64,000 nucleotides of DNA from Planctomycetota bacterium (GTDB lineage: Bacteria > Planctomycetota > Phycisphaerae > Phycisphaerales > UBA5793): NCBI GenBank assembly GCA_963205185.1, contig CAUJHZ010000006.1:80365-144364 (forward strand). The letters run 5' to 3'. Positions 43,335 to 52,241 of the stretch are shown here, one piece after another. The position numbers and the translations under genes were made by a program. The notes under the pieces were generated by a model. That model was not told the DNA's origin. It saw only the letters and a program-made list of their open reading frames with translations, and did not search any database. Position 1 is the stretch's first letter. Each line of letters begins with the position of its first letter.

Positions 43335-45149
43335 TCAGGGGTGGAACGGCCAGATCACCGGCGCCAGGCACGAGGTGATCGTCCACATCGTGAGGTTCAG
43401 CGGTATCCCGACGCGGAAGTAATCGGTGAACTTGTACCCGCCCGGGCCGAGCACCATGAGATTGGTCTGGTAGCCGATGGGCGTCGAGAAGCTTGCCGAC
43501 GCCGCCATCATGACCGACATGGCATACGGCGTGAAATCAACGTTCAACTGCTGCGAGATCGAGTGGGCGATGGGAAACACGAGCACTGCCGCGGCGTTAT
43601 TGGTGATGAGTTCAGTAAAGAGCATCGTTACGCCGTAGATAATGATCAGCGTGGTCCACGGGTTGTCCGAAGCCAGACCGACGAGCGAATGTGCGATCGA
43701 CTGCGCTGCCCCGGTTACTTCGAGCGCGTTGCCAAGGCCGAACGAGGCCGCAATCACGACGACGACCTGCCAATCGACGCTCTTGCGCGCGATGTTGCCA
43801 GGCACGCAGCGCGTGATGATCATCAGGCCCGCCGCGGTCATGGCGCCCACGAGAACCGGCACGCCGAATAGCGTAATCGCGGTGATCATCCCCGCGAGAA
43901 TGAGCATCGCCAGCACGGCTTTCTCGTGCCTTGGCGGATTCGAATTCTCGATCTTGCTGACGAGGTAGAAGTCGCGGCTGTTGCGCTGCTGTTCGGCAAA
44001 GTTCGGATGCGCTTCGAGCAGCAGTGTGTCGCCGGCGCGGACCACGATGTCGCCGATCTTCTTCTTGATGCGCTCGCCGTTGCGGGCGACGGCGATGACC
44101 ACCGCGTTGTAGACCGTGCGGAACTGGCCGTCGCGGATGGTCTTGCCCACCAGGCCGCAGGTGTCGGAAACGACCGCCTCGATGAGGCACCGCTGGACGC
44201 GCGGCGCATCGAGTTTGAACACCTGATCGCTCGCGGGAGTGAGGCCGCGCACGCGATGCAGATCAACAATTGAGTCCACGATGCCGACGAATATGAGGCG
44301 ATCGCCGGCAAGCAGCTTCTCAGTAGGTCCCACGGCAGGAAGCACCTGTCCCTGGCGATCGATCTCGGCGAGGAACAAGCCGGTGAGTTGACGCAGGCCC
44401 GCCTCCTCGATCGTCTTGCCGATGAGCGGCCCGTTGGCGTCCACCGTCATCTCCACCGTATAGGCACGCGGGTCGTCCTGCGGGCTCAGCGGCGGCTTGC
44501 GGTCCGGCAGCAGCCAGCGGCTGAACACGAGCAGGTAGGCGATGCCTACGGCACAACACGGCACGCCCACCCAGGCGATGTCGAACATGCCGATCGGCTC
44601 GCGCTCCGGGAAACTCTGCAGCCACAGGCCGGCAACCACCAGGTTCGTGCTTGTGCCGATGAGCGTGCACGTGCCGCCGAAGATCGCGGCGTAACTGAGC
44701 GGGATCATCAGTTTCGAAACGCTGAGGTGGTGCTGCTTGGCCCACTCCGTGACAGCCGGGATCAGCATGGCCACGAGCGGCGTGTTGTTCATGACGGCGC
44801 TGAAGCCTGCCACGGGCAGCATGAGCCGCGCCTGGGCTGCGACGATGTTTTTTGGACGGCCCAGGAGCCGCTGCCCCAGCCAGGTCACGCCGCCGGTTTC
44901 CTGCAGCCCGGCCACGACCACGAAAAGGACGGCGACGGTCAGCATGCCCTCGTTGGCCATTCCAGCGACGGCCTCTTTGGGGGTCAGGATGCCCATGAGG
45001 ACCAGCAGCGTCACGCCGCCGACGATGAGCACGTCGGTGCTCACGCGGTTCCAGATGAGCATGACGAGAATGAGCAGGATGACGCCGACCGTGGCCCACG
45101 CCTGCCACGACGGGGGCGCTTGAGGCTGAGCGCCGGCCTGCGCGAGCAT
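43335..45149 (-). CDS. SLC13-type permease with two TrkA-C domains
   Basis: 604 residues from the ATG at 45149 (start uncertain). Eleven or so membrane helices lie in two halves. The first half includes GFSAVMNNTPLVAMLIP and FGGTCTLIGTSTNLVVAG, and the second TELITNNAAAVLVFPI and SFSTPIGYQTNLMVLGPGG. These NNTP/NNAA and TSTN/YQTN motifs are the hairpin sequences of the divalent-anion:sodium symporter family. Between the halves lie two RCK_C (TrkA-C) domains: GPLIGKTIEEAGLRQLTGLF and GLVGKTIRDGQFRTVYNAVV. The likely substrate is sulfate or a dicarboxylate; this cannot be decided from sequence. Confidence 0.85.
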   Translation of the reverse strand: MLAQAGAQPQAPPSWQAWATVGVILLILVMLIWNRVSTDVLIVGGVTLLVLMGILTPKEAVAGMANEGMLTVAVLFVVVAGLQETGGVTWLGQRLLGRPKNIVAAQARLMLPVAGFSAVMNNTPLVAMLIPAVTEWAKQHHLSVSKLMIPLSYAAIFGGTCTLIGTSTNLVVAGLWLQSFPEREPIGMFDIAWVGVPCCAVGIAYLLVFSRWLLPDRKPPLSPQDDPRAYTVEMTVDANGPLIGKTIEEAGLRQLTGLFLAEIDRQGQVLPAVGPTEKLLAGDRLIFVGIVDSIVDLHRVRGLTPASDQVFKLDAPRVQRCLIEAVVSDTCGLVGKTIRDGQFRTVYNAVVIAVARNGERIKKKIGDIVVRAGDTLLLEAHPNFAEQQRNSRDFYLVSKIENSNPPRHEKAVLAMLILAGMITAITLFGVPVLVGAMTAAGLMIITRCVPGNIARKSVDWQVVVVIAASFGLGNALEVTGAAQSIAHSLVGLASDNPWTTLIIIYGVTMLFTELITNNAAAVLVFPIAHSISQQLNVDFTPYAMSVMMAASASFSTPIGYQTNLMVLGPGGYKFTDYFRVGIPLNLTMWTITSCLAPVIWPFHP

Positions 45150-45340
45150 GGTCAGAGCGGTATGAATCACGATCGAAGCGTTCCCATCCAATCGCACGGT
45201 CCTGCCGGCGGCAGGGCCGATAAGGATAGCCGGCAAGCAGCGCGATCTGGACTTTACATCGGTCAGGTCACCGATTCACAACACTTCTTGCCCGCGCCCA
45301 CTGGCTTGGGGGAATGGCCTCGACGCAGTACAATGCCGAC

Positions 45341-46564
45341 ATGGCCACCAACACCACCAGCCTCGCCAGCCGCGTCTCCGAACTGATCGCACAGGACCTC
45401 GATTACCTCATCGGGTTCCGCCACGATCTGCACGCCCACCCTGAACTGAAATACAAAGAGCAGCGAACGAGCCGGCGCGTGCGCGAGGAACTCGCCGCCG
45501 CAGGAATCGAGTTCGTCGGCGATCTCGCGGGAGGAACGGGTGTGCTGGCGCATCTGCCCGGCAGCCGCCGCGACGACGCGATCGGCCTGCGGGCCGACAT
45601 GGATGCGCTGCCCATCGTCGAAGAGAACGAGATCGAGTATCGATCGACGACGCCCGGCGTGATGCACGCCTGCGGCCACGACGGGCACACAACGATCTGC
45701 CTTGGCGCTGCGCGCGTGCTCAAGCGACTCTGCGATGAAGGCGAACTGCCGCGGAGCGTCAAGTTCGTGTTCCAGCCGGCGGAAGAAGGCGGCGGGGGGG
45801 GAAGGCGCATGGTTGAGGACGGCTGCCTGACTGACCAGGTGCTCGGGCCGCGCATCGGCGAGATGTTCGGCCTGCACTGCTGGCCCGTTCTGCCGCTGGG
45901 GACCGTGGCGACGCGGCCGGGGCCGCTGCTGGCGGCGACGGATCACTTCACCGTGACCATGCGCGGCAAGATGGGCCACGCCGCGAGCCCGCACTTTTCG
46001 CACGACCCCATCGTCGCCGCGTCTGAACTGGTCATGGCGCTGCAGAGCATCGTCAGCCGCAATGTCGATCCGCTCGAATCGATGGTCATCTCAGTGACCA
46101 AGTTCCACGGCGGCAGCGCGTACAACGTCATCCCCGAGGAGGTCGAGATCGCCGGCACGCTGCGCACGCTGACCGACGAGATGCGCCGCTTTGGCCGCAC
46201 GCGCTTCTACGAGACGGCGCTGAACGTGGCCGCCATTCACCGGTGCGTAGCGGAGATCGAGTGGGAACCGGGCTACCCCGTCACGCGAAATGATGCCGGT
46301 GCGGTCGATGCTTTCTTCAAGGTGGCGCGCGAGGCAGTCGGGGAGGACCGGGCGACGCTGTACCCCGTGCCATGCATGGGCGGCGAGGATTTTTCGTACT
46401 ATTGCAACGAAGTGCCGTCGTGCTTTTTCCTGCTCGGCCAGCAGCGCCGCCCCGACGAGCCGTATCCGATGGTGCACACGCCGCGATTCAATTTCAACGA
46501 CGATTCGATCGCCCTGGGTGTCGAGCTGTTCTGCCGATTGGCGCTGGGGATCGGGAGGGATTGA
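45341..46564 (+). CDS. M20-family amidohydrolase (aminoacylase/hippurate-hydrolase type)
   Basis: About 407 residues. The M20D metal-site motifs are complete: GLRADMDALPIVEE, GVMHACGHDGHTTICLGAA with the Cys and His ligands, and KFVFQPAEEGGGGGRRM with the catalytic and metal Glu pair. LHCWPVLPLGTVATRPGP and GKMGHAASP lead into the lid domain, and PCMGGEDFSYY supplies the C-terminal metal His/Glu region (here Glu-Asp). It should deacylate N-acyl amino acids or similar compounds in the cytoplasm. The start is uncertain: the ATG at 45341 or one at 45314. Confidence 0.88.
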   Translation: MATNTTSLASRVSELIAQDLDYLIGFRHDLHAHPELKYKEQRTSRRVREELAAAGIEFVGDLAGGTGVLAHLPGSRRDDAIGLRADMDALPIVEENEIEYRSTTPGVMHACGHDGHTTICLGAARVLKRLCDEGELPRSVKFVFQPAEEGGGGGRRMVEDGCLTDQVLGPRIGEMFGLHCWPVLPLGTVATRPGPLLAATDHFTVTMRGKMGHAASPHFSHDPIVAASELVMALQSIVSRNVDPLESMVISVTKFHGGSAYNVIPEEVEIAGTLRTLTDEMRRFGRTRFYETALNVAAIHRCVAEIEWEPGYPVTRNDAGAVDAFFKVAREAVGEDRATLYPVPCMGGEDFSYYCNEVPSCFFLLGQQRRPDEPYPMVHTPRFNFNDDSIALGVELFCRLALGIGRD

Positions 46565-46610
46565 GCACACGGTTACCGAGAATGCTTCCCGAGTCTGACT
46601 GGAGCGAGCC

Positions 46611-48632
46611 ATGCACATCCGTCAATTGAGTTCGATTCGGCCAGGGCGTTGGCTGGTGCTGCTGCTCGTGCTGGGTGCGATGCCCGTCGGTCGTGCCCAG
46701 CCGCCTGAGGATACCAGCAACGCCGCGACGTGGTACCGCCGCGCCTATGAGCGCCTCGATCGCATCGGTTTGACTCCCGATCAGTGGACGCTGCTCGTTG
46801 AGTACGAGCAGGTGGGCGGGACTCCATCCACCGAAGTGCGCGACATCCTGCAGCGAACTCAACCCGCTCTGGCCGATCTCCAGCGGGCCGCCAACCAGTC
46901 GTACTGCGACTTCGGACTCGACTACAGCAGGGGCGTCAACATGGAGATGCCGCATCTGCGCGGTGTTCGCAACCTCTTGCGAGTCGCTGCAGCGGATGCC
47001 GCCGCGCGCATTGCCGATGGTGACGGCGCCGGTGCGGCCACGCAAACGTCGTCTCTGCTCCGCATGGTGAATCATGTATCGGACGACCGCGTGTTGATGA
47101 GTTCAATCATTTCGGGTTCGGTCTTTAACATGACTGACGGTCTGATCGACTCAGGGTACGACGCGGGGGCGTTCTCCGATGCCGAATCCGCGGCGCTGCT
47201 TGCCAGCATGCGCTCGTTCGATGAGAACGATCCCTTCGGCGCCGTGGATGCCATGGTCGGCGAGCAGTTCATGAGCATCCAGACAATTCAGCACGCGGTC
47301 GCAGGCGGGGATGAGGCCGCCTTCGATCAGTTCGCTGAAATCTATGGGCTTGATGAGGTTCAGCGGGCAGAGCTTGCTGCCTTGAGCCCTGAGCAGTTGC
47401 AGGCCGGGCTCGACGCTCATAGCAAACTCATAGATCAGTACGTCGCCGCGTTTGCAGACGGGGACCATGAAGCGGCGATCGCCGAAGTCAAGCGGCTCGA
47501 TCAGGCACGTGCCGATGGTGAGTATGGCCTGATCGCGACCATCCTGCGGGCCGACTTCGCTTCGACCTACGGCTTCCTGGACAGGGTTCGCGGCATGCTC
47601 CACTCCCGCATCGACGAACTGGAAAAAATCGTCGGGGGTGATGTGAATGCGAGCGATCTTGCGAACGCAGCCGTCTGGTATCGGCGCGGCATTGAGAGAA
47701 TCAATGCACTCGACGACGCGTGGAAGCGGGCGATCGCGCAGGTTGATCCCAGCCGGCCTATGGACGAAGAGACCATCGAGGCGCTCGAAGTCGGTGCGGC
47801 AGATGCGGAAGTCGCCGCTGCCGAATTCGTCGACGGCTCGAAGATCAGGCGTTGCGATTTCTCCAGAGGCCGCGACGAGCGCGAGGTGTTCGTGCCGCTC
47901 TATGCCGATGGGATGCGCGATGCATTTCGATTGCTCGTACTCGAATCGCTTCGCCAGGAAGCCAGAGGCGATGCGGCGTCTGCGACTCGCCTGCTGGCCG
48001 CCGAGTTTCGCATGACGGCCCACCTTGCGGATGATCACCTGATCGTCAGCTCACTCGTGGCTCGGGACGGTGGTCTGCTTGCGGCGCATCACGGAGAGTC
48101 AATCGTCGAGCGCGATCCGCTCGTGCTCGACAACTTCGCCGAAATCAGCGCTGCCGTTCGCCGTGTCGGTGTCGGAGACGCGTTTGGATTCGTCGGTTCC
48201 GCCGCTCGGGCCAGAGAAGTGATTCGCGACCGGCTGCTCAATTGGGTTCCGGGCAAAGAGCGTGCTGCGGTGGGAGCCCGATTCGACGCATGGCTGGCAA
48301 ATGTTGAGGTCGACGGGTTGCTGTATCTCCTCGGCATGCAGGACGTGGTGGACTACGGCTTTGGGCCACACGAGCCATTCAACACGCGAGGTGCGGCTCG
48401 ACTGCGCGAATACCTGCTCGAAGAGACGATCCAGCTGGCAACCATCGACGCGCCGGTATTTGCCGACCGAGTCAAACAGCGGCAGCCGGAGGCGTTTGAG
48501 TTTCCTGTGACGGTGCATCTCGCCCGAGCATCTGAAAAGGCGGCGACGGCGAGGCGGGACTTGTGGGATGCCACGCGCTGGGCGCGAGAGTTGAAACCCA
48601 TCGTTGAATCCGCGAGAGAACCAGAGCGATGA
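46611..48632 (+). CDS. large exported protein with an internal duplication, copy 1
   Basis: 673 residues. A signal peptide (WLVLLLVLGAMPVGRAQ) ends at about residue 30. The mature part is alpha-helical and acidic. Two related halves are visible: the first starts NAATWYRRAYERLDRI (residue 37), with YCDFGLDYSRG and DDRVLMSSIISG. The second starts NAAVWYRRGIERINAL (about 352), with RRCDFSRGRDER, DDHLIVSSLVARDG and DAFGFVGSA. I recognise no catalytic motif. It overlaps the following paralogue by ATGA. Periplasmic location is likely. Confidence 0.65.
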   Translation: MHIRQLSSIRPGRWLVLLLVLGAMPVGRAQPPEDTSNAATWYRRAYERLDRIGLTPDQWTLLVEYEQVGGTPSTEVRDILQRTQPALADLQRAANQSYCDFGLDYSRGVNMEMPHLRGVRNLLRVAAADAAARIADGDGAGAATQTSSLLRMVNHVSDDRVLMSSIISGSVFNMTDGLIDSGYDAGAFSDAESAALLASMRSFDENDPFGAVDAMVGEQFMSIQTIQHAVAGGDEAAFDQFAEIYGLDEVQRAELAALSPEQLQAGLDAHSKLIDQYVAAFADGDHEAAIAEVKRLDQARADGEYGLIATILRADFASTYGFLDRVRGMLHSRIDELEKIVGGDVNASDLANAAVWYRRGIERINALDDAWKRAIAQVDPSRPMDEETIEALEVGAADAEVAAAEFVDGSKIRRCDFSRGRDEREVFVPLYADGMRDAFRLLVLESLRQEARGDAASATRLLAAEFRMTAHLADDHLIVSSLVARDGGLLAAHHGESIVERDPLVLDNFAEISAAVRRVGVGDAFGFVGSAARAREVIRDRLLNWVPGKERAAVGARFDAWLANVEVDGLLYLLGMQDVVDYGFGPHEPFNTRGAARLREYLLEETIQLATIDAPVFADRVKQRQPEAFEFPVTVHLARASEKAATARRDLWDATRWARELKPIVESAREPER

Positions 48633-50674
48633 AATCAATGCCTCCAGTTCCTTTCGGCCGAACCGGCCTTCCAGTAGCGATGCCGCTCATACTGGTGCTT
48701 GTCGCCTGTTGCTGGCGACTGCCTGCCGCTTTTGCCCAACCCGACAACACGCGCAACGCCGCGACGTGGTACCAGCGCGCTTTCGAGCAACTCGAGCAGT
48801 TCACGCCTGAGGAGATGGAGGCGATCAGCAACTTCCGGTCGAGCCCCGGCCAGCCGCCTTCGCCGGAGGTGCGGGCTCTGCTCAACCGCGCCGCGCCGAT
48901 CGTGGACAGCGTCATCCGCGCTTCGCAGCAGGGCTACAGCGACTTCGGGCTCGACTATTCGCAGGGCTTCGACATGCTCCTGCCGCACCTGAGCCCCATG
49001 CGCAACCTCGCGCGGCTCGTGCAGGCTGACTCGGCCATGCGCCTGCACGATGGTGATGGCGCCGGCGCGGCCGAGCGAATCGGCGCGCTTTACCGCATCG
49101 CGGACCAGGCCGGCGATGATCGCATCCTCATCAGTTCGCTCGTCGGCCGGGCCGTGTTCGAGGTGGCCGAGCAATCGGCTCAGATGGGTTTCGATCGCGG
49201 CGCGTTCGATCCGGCGGCCGCGTCGGTGCTGCTCAAGGCGACCCGGGCGTTCGATCAGGACGATCCATTTCAGACGCTCGACGCCATCCTCATGGAGCAG
49301 ACGCTGTGCGTGGATGTGATGCGCGATCACTTCCTCAGCGGCGATCCGGAGAAACGGTCCGGGATACTGACAGATCTCGCCAGTGATGCCGGCCTGGGTG
49401 AACAACTTGCCCAACTCTCTCCCGAGGAAATCGAAACCAGTCTGAACCAGTACAGCGATCTCATGGAGCAGTTTGTCGTCGCTTTTTCCCAGGAAGATCG
49501 CGAGGTGGCTCGCGCTCAACTCGACGCCATCGCCAAGGGGTTTGAAAGCGGAGAATACGGCCTGATCGCGCAGATCCTCACGCCGTCGCTCAGCCGCATC
49601 TATGACGTGACCATGGAAGGCAAGGACAAACTCCACGCTCGCATCGAACTGCTCGAAGGCGTGACGCGCGGCGAAGTGGATGTGCGCACACTCACCAATG
49701 CCGCCGTGTGGTACCGGCGCGGTATTGACCAACTGCCGGCAATCGATGACGCCTGGAAGCAGGCGATCCGCACCTTGGACGCCGCCAAGCCTCTGGAGGC
49801 GGAGCGCCTGGCGGAGCTGAGCGCGACGGCCGATTCCATCCGCGGCGCCCTCGACTGCTTCGTGACCGGTTCGACGGTTCCGCGCTGCGACTTTGCAACG
49901 GAGCGCGATGCACGTGAGACGTTTATCCCGCGCTATGCCGGCGGAATGCGCGATGGCTTCGCGCTGCTGATTCTCGAATCGCTGCGGCTGGCTGCGGGAG
50001 GAGAGGTCGAAGCGTCGGCGCAGATGCTCGCCGCCGCATTCAGAATGGATGCGCACCTCTCGGATGATCATCTGCTGGTGAGCGCGCTGGTGGCGCGGGA
50101 CGGCTTTCTTCGCGCGGCGCAGGCGGCTGCGGGGGTCGAGCAGCGCCATCACTTCAGCGAAACCGCCCGGCAGGACCTTGCCGCGGCCATCCGCCGCTGC
50201 GGGCCTGGCGATCCATTCGGTTTCGTCGGCGCAATGAGCAAGAGTCGCGAGTACCTCCGCAAGGCGCTCATCACGCCGGCGCCGGGCGAAACGCGCGAGG
50301 TGCGCGAGAGCCGGATCGAGACCTGGCTCGGCGGGCTCGACGCTGATGCATTGATCTACCTGCTGGCCATGGCGGATGTGCTGGACTACGACCTCTCGCC
50401 GCGCGAGCCGCTTGACCGCGAGAATGCAGCGAGGCTGGATGAGTACCTGCTTGCCGAGACGATGGACCTTGCGGCGAGTGACGCGCCCGGACTGGCGGCG
50501 TTGTGCCGCGAAGGCCGGCCCGAGGCATTTGCGATCCCCGAGACGGCCCAACTCGTCGGGGCCGCGGCTCGTATGGCCGCTGCGCGCGGCGATCAGTGGC
50601 CCACGATCACCTGGGCACTGCAGCGGGCGCCGAGCGAGGAGGATGGCGCCGCGGGTGAAGCGGCCCGCCCCTGA
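48629..50674 (+). CDS. large exported protein with an internal duplication, copy 2
   Basis: 681 residues, a full-length paralogue of the preceding protein and translationally coupled to it. A signal peptide with LILVLVACCWRLPAAFA is followed by the same two-half plan. The first half has NAATWYQRAFEQLEQF, YSDFGLDYSQGFDML and DDRILISSLVG. The second, from about residue 357, has NAAVWYRRGIDQLPAI, PRCDFATERDARE, DDHLLVSALVARDG and DPFGFVGAM. The AC-C in the signal could be a lipobox (VLVACC), so it may be a lipoprotein while copy 1 is not. Function unknown. Confidence 0.65.
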   Translation: MKSMPPVPFGRTGLPVAMPLILVLVACCWRLPAAFAQPDNTRNAATWYQRAFEQLEQFTPEEMEAISNFRSSPGQPPSPEVRALLNRAAPIVDSVIRASQQGYSDFGLDYSQGFDMLLPHLSPMRNLARLVQADSAMRLHDGDGAGAAERIGALYRIADQAGDDRILISSLVGRAVFEVAEQSAQMGFDRGAFDPAAASVLLKATRAFDQDDPFQTLDAILMEQTLCVDVMRDHFLSGDPEKRSGILTDLASDAGLGEQLAQLSPEEIETSLNQYSDLMEQFVVAFSQEDREVARAQLDAIAKGFESGEYGLIAQILTPSLSRIYDVTMEGKDKLHARIELLEGVTRGEVDVRTLTNAAVWYRRGIDQLPAIDDAWKQAIRTLDAAKPLEAERLAELSATADSIRGALDCFVTGSTVPRCDFATERDARETFIPRYAGGMRDGFALLILESLRLAAGGEVEASAQMLAAAFRMDAHLSDDHLLVSALVARDGFLRAAQAAAGVEQRHHFSETARQDLAAAIRRCGPGDPFGFVGAMSKSREYLRKALITPAPGETREVRESRIETWLGGLDADALIYLLAMADVLDYDLSPREPLDRENAARLDEYLLAETMDLAASDAPGLAALCREGRPEAFAIPETAQLVGAAARMAAARGDQWPTITWALQRAPSEEDGAAGEAARP

Positions 50675-50746
50675 AGCGCGGCGCATGCCGGCTCGGCGCG
50701 GGCGATGCATCCCCGACGCCTCGGCCGCGCCCGCTACGATCATGCG

Positions 50747-51592
50747 ATGCTGCGGCGCTATCGCCTTACAGTTCGATACGACGGCTCGGAATTCCACGGC
50801 TGGCAGAAGCAGGAGCGGCCGGATGGGGAGGCCCTTCGCACCGCGCAAGGCGTGCTCGAGTCGGCGGTGAGCCGGGCGGTCCGCCAGCCGGTGGTGCTCA
50901 TCGGCGCCAGCCGCACCGACGCGGGCGTGCACGCGCTGGGCCAGGTGGCTGCGTTTAACGCTGATACGACCATTCCCGTCGAGCGGCTGCATCACGCCGT
51001 GAATCGCTACCTCCCCGACGACATTGCCGTGGTCGAGGCGAGCGAAGCGCCGGCGGAGTTCGATCCCATCACCTGGGCCGTGCGCAAAGCGTACGAATAC
51101 ACGATCCACAACGCGAGCGTCAAGCCGGTGTTCGAGCGCCACCGCGTGTACCACTGCTGGCACACGCTTGATGCCGCCGCCATGCATGACGCTGCACGGC
51201 GGATCGTTGGCGAGCATGACTTTGCATCGTTCGCCAACACCCACCACGGCCGCAGTTCGACGGTGCGCACGGTGTTCCATTGCACCGTGCGGCGAAGCGG
51301 CGAGCGCGTGATCATCGACATCTGCGGCTCGGGGTTCCTCTACCACATGGTGCGCATCATCGCGGGTACGCTGGTCGAGGTCGGCCGCGGCGCCATGAGC
51401 CCGGACGACGTTTCGCGGATTCTGGCAGCGCGCGACCGGACGCAAGCGGGGCCGACGCTCGACGCCGCGGGTCTGCGGCTCATGTGGATTCAGTACGCCA
51501 CCGAGGAAGCGAGGGCAGCGGGGGCAGCGCCCTCAGGCGCGCTGCACGGCGATCCACGGCTGGCCGTTGACGATGGGGCGATCGACGCGTGA
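50747..51592 (+). CDS. truA: tRNA pseudouridine synthase A
   Basis: 281 residues from the ATG at 50747. The start RRYRLTVRYDGSEFHGWQKQ is the family's first block. The catalytic Asp lies in IGASRTDAGVHALGQVAAFN. Later blocks are RKAYEYTIHN, HDFASFANT and GSGFLYHMVRIIAGTLVEVG. It makes pseudouridine at positions 38-40 of the tRNA anticodon stem. The C-terminal 25 residues (after WIQYATEEA) go beyond the usual end and overlap the convergent methyltransferase gene by 60 bp. Confidence 0.93.
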   Translation: MLRRYRLTVRYDGSEFHGWQKQERPDGEALRTAQGVLESAVSRAVRQPVVLIGASRTDAGVHALGQVAAFNADTTIPVERLHHAVNRYLPDDIAVVEASEAPAEFDPITWAVRKAYEYTIHNASVKPVFERHRVYHCWHTLDAAAMHDAARRIVGEHDFASFANTHHGRSSTVRTVFHCTVRRSGERVIIDICGSGFLYHMVRIIAGTLVEVGRGAMSPDDVSRILAARDRTQAGPTLDAAGLRLMWIQYATEEARAAGAAPSGALHGDPRLAVDDGAIDA

Positions 51593-52177
51593 CGCCCGCA
51601 GCCCGCGCTGCGCGCAGGCGCCGGCGATCCATCTGAAACTGTGGCAGATCATCCCCGACTGATCTGACTCGTGGCTGCGCCCAACCCAGCCAACCCCCTT
51701 GTAGTCGTCGCGCTTATACCAGCGGGCGGGGCGAAAGCTGGCGAGCAGCACGGCGTGAGGTGCGCCGCACTGCGCCACGCCGTCGAGCATCGCGCCGATC
51801 TGGGGCTTGTCCGCGTGCGTCCACACGCTGCGCGCGATCAGGTGCGTGAACTTCGTGCCGAACACGGAGAAGTCGAACCGGTCGTTGTGATCGAAGCGCG
51901 GCTGCTTGATGCGGATGATTTCAGGATCAACGATTGACTTGAGGCCGTAAGCAAGCATCTCGGCGTTGGGTTCGATGCCGCAGTAGTGGCCGGCTTCGAG
52001 CAGCGGGATGATCCACCGCCCGCCGCGCAGGCAGCCGCAGCCGATGTCGAGAACGGTGCTCGACGGCGCGAGGCCGAACTGGAGCAGCGCAGCAAGTTGC
52101 TCGCGGCCGACTTCTTCGAACACCTCGGGCGGCCCGCCGAGGAACTGCTGTTCTTGGGCGCTGGACGGCTGACTCAT
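51533..52177 (-). CDS. class I SAM-dependent methyltransferase
   Basis: 214 residues. Motif I is STVLDIGCGCLRGGRWIIPL, preceded by a helix (FEEVGREQLAALLQFGL). GIEPNAEMLAYGLKSI is motif post-I. The DxFD-like FDFSVFGTKFTHLIARSVWT stands where the family has its acidic loop and motif IV. The substrate is not predictable. It is cytoplasmic, with no signal peptide. Its 3' end overlaps truA on the opposite strand by 60 bp, which both reading frames tolerate. The start ATG is at 52177. Confidence 0.78.
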   Translation of the reverse strand: MSQPSSAQEQQFLGGPPEVFEEVGREQLAALLQFGLAPSSTVLDIGCGCLRGGRWIIPLLEAGHYCGIEPNAEMLAYGLKSIVDPEIIRIKQPRFDHNDRFDFSVFGTKFTHLIARSVWTHADKPQIGAMLDGVAQCGAPHAVLLASFRPARWYKRDDYKGVGWVGRSHESDQSGMICHSFRWIAGACAQRGLRASRVDRPIVNGQPWIAVQRA

Positions 52178-52241
52178 ATGACGGCGAGACGGTAGTGAGG
52201 CCGGGGCATGGCATCAAGCCGCCGCCACGGCGCCTCGCGCA

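Noticed and set aside
48635..51445. Very long open frame on the minus strand (936 codons) opposite the duplicated exported proteins and truA.
   Set aside because: It runs antisense to three genes with signal peptides or clear family motifs, and its translation has no family motif and is His/Arg-rich. High GC keeps antisense frames open.
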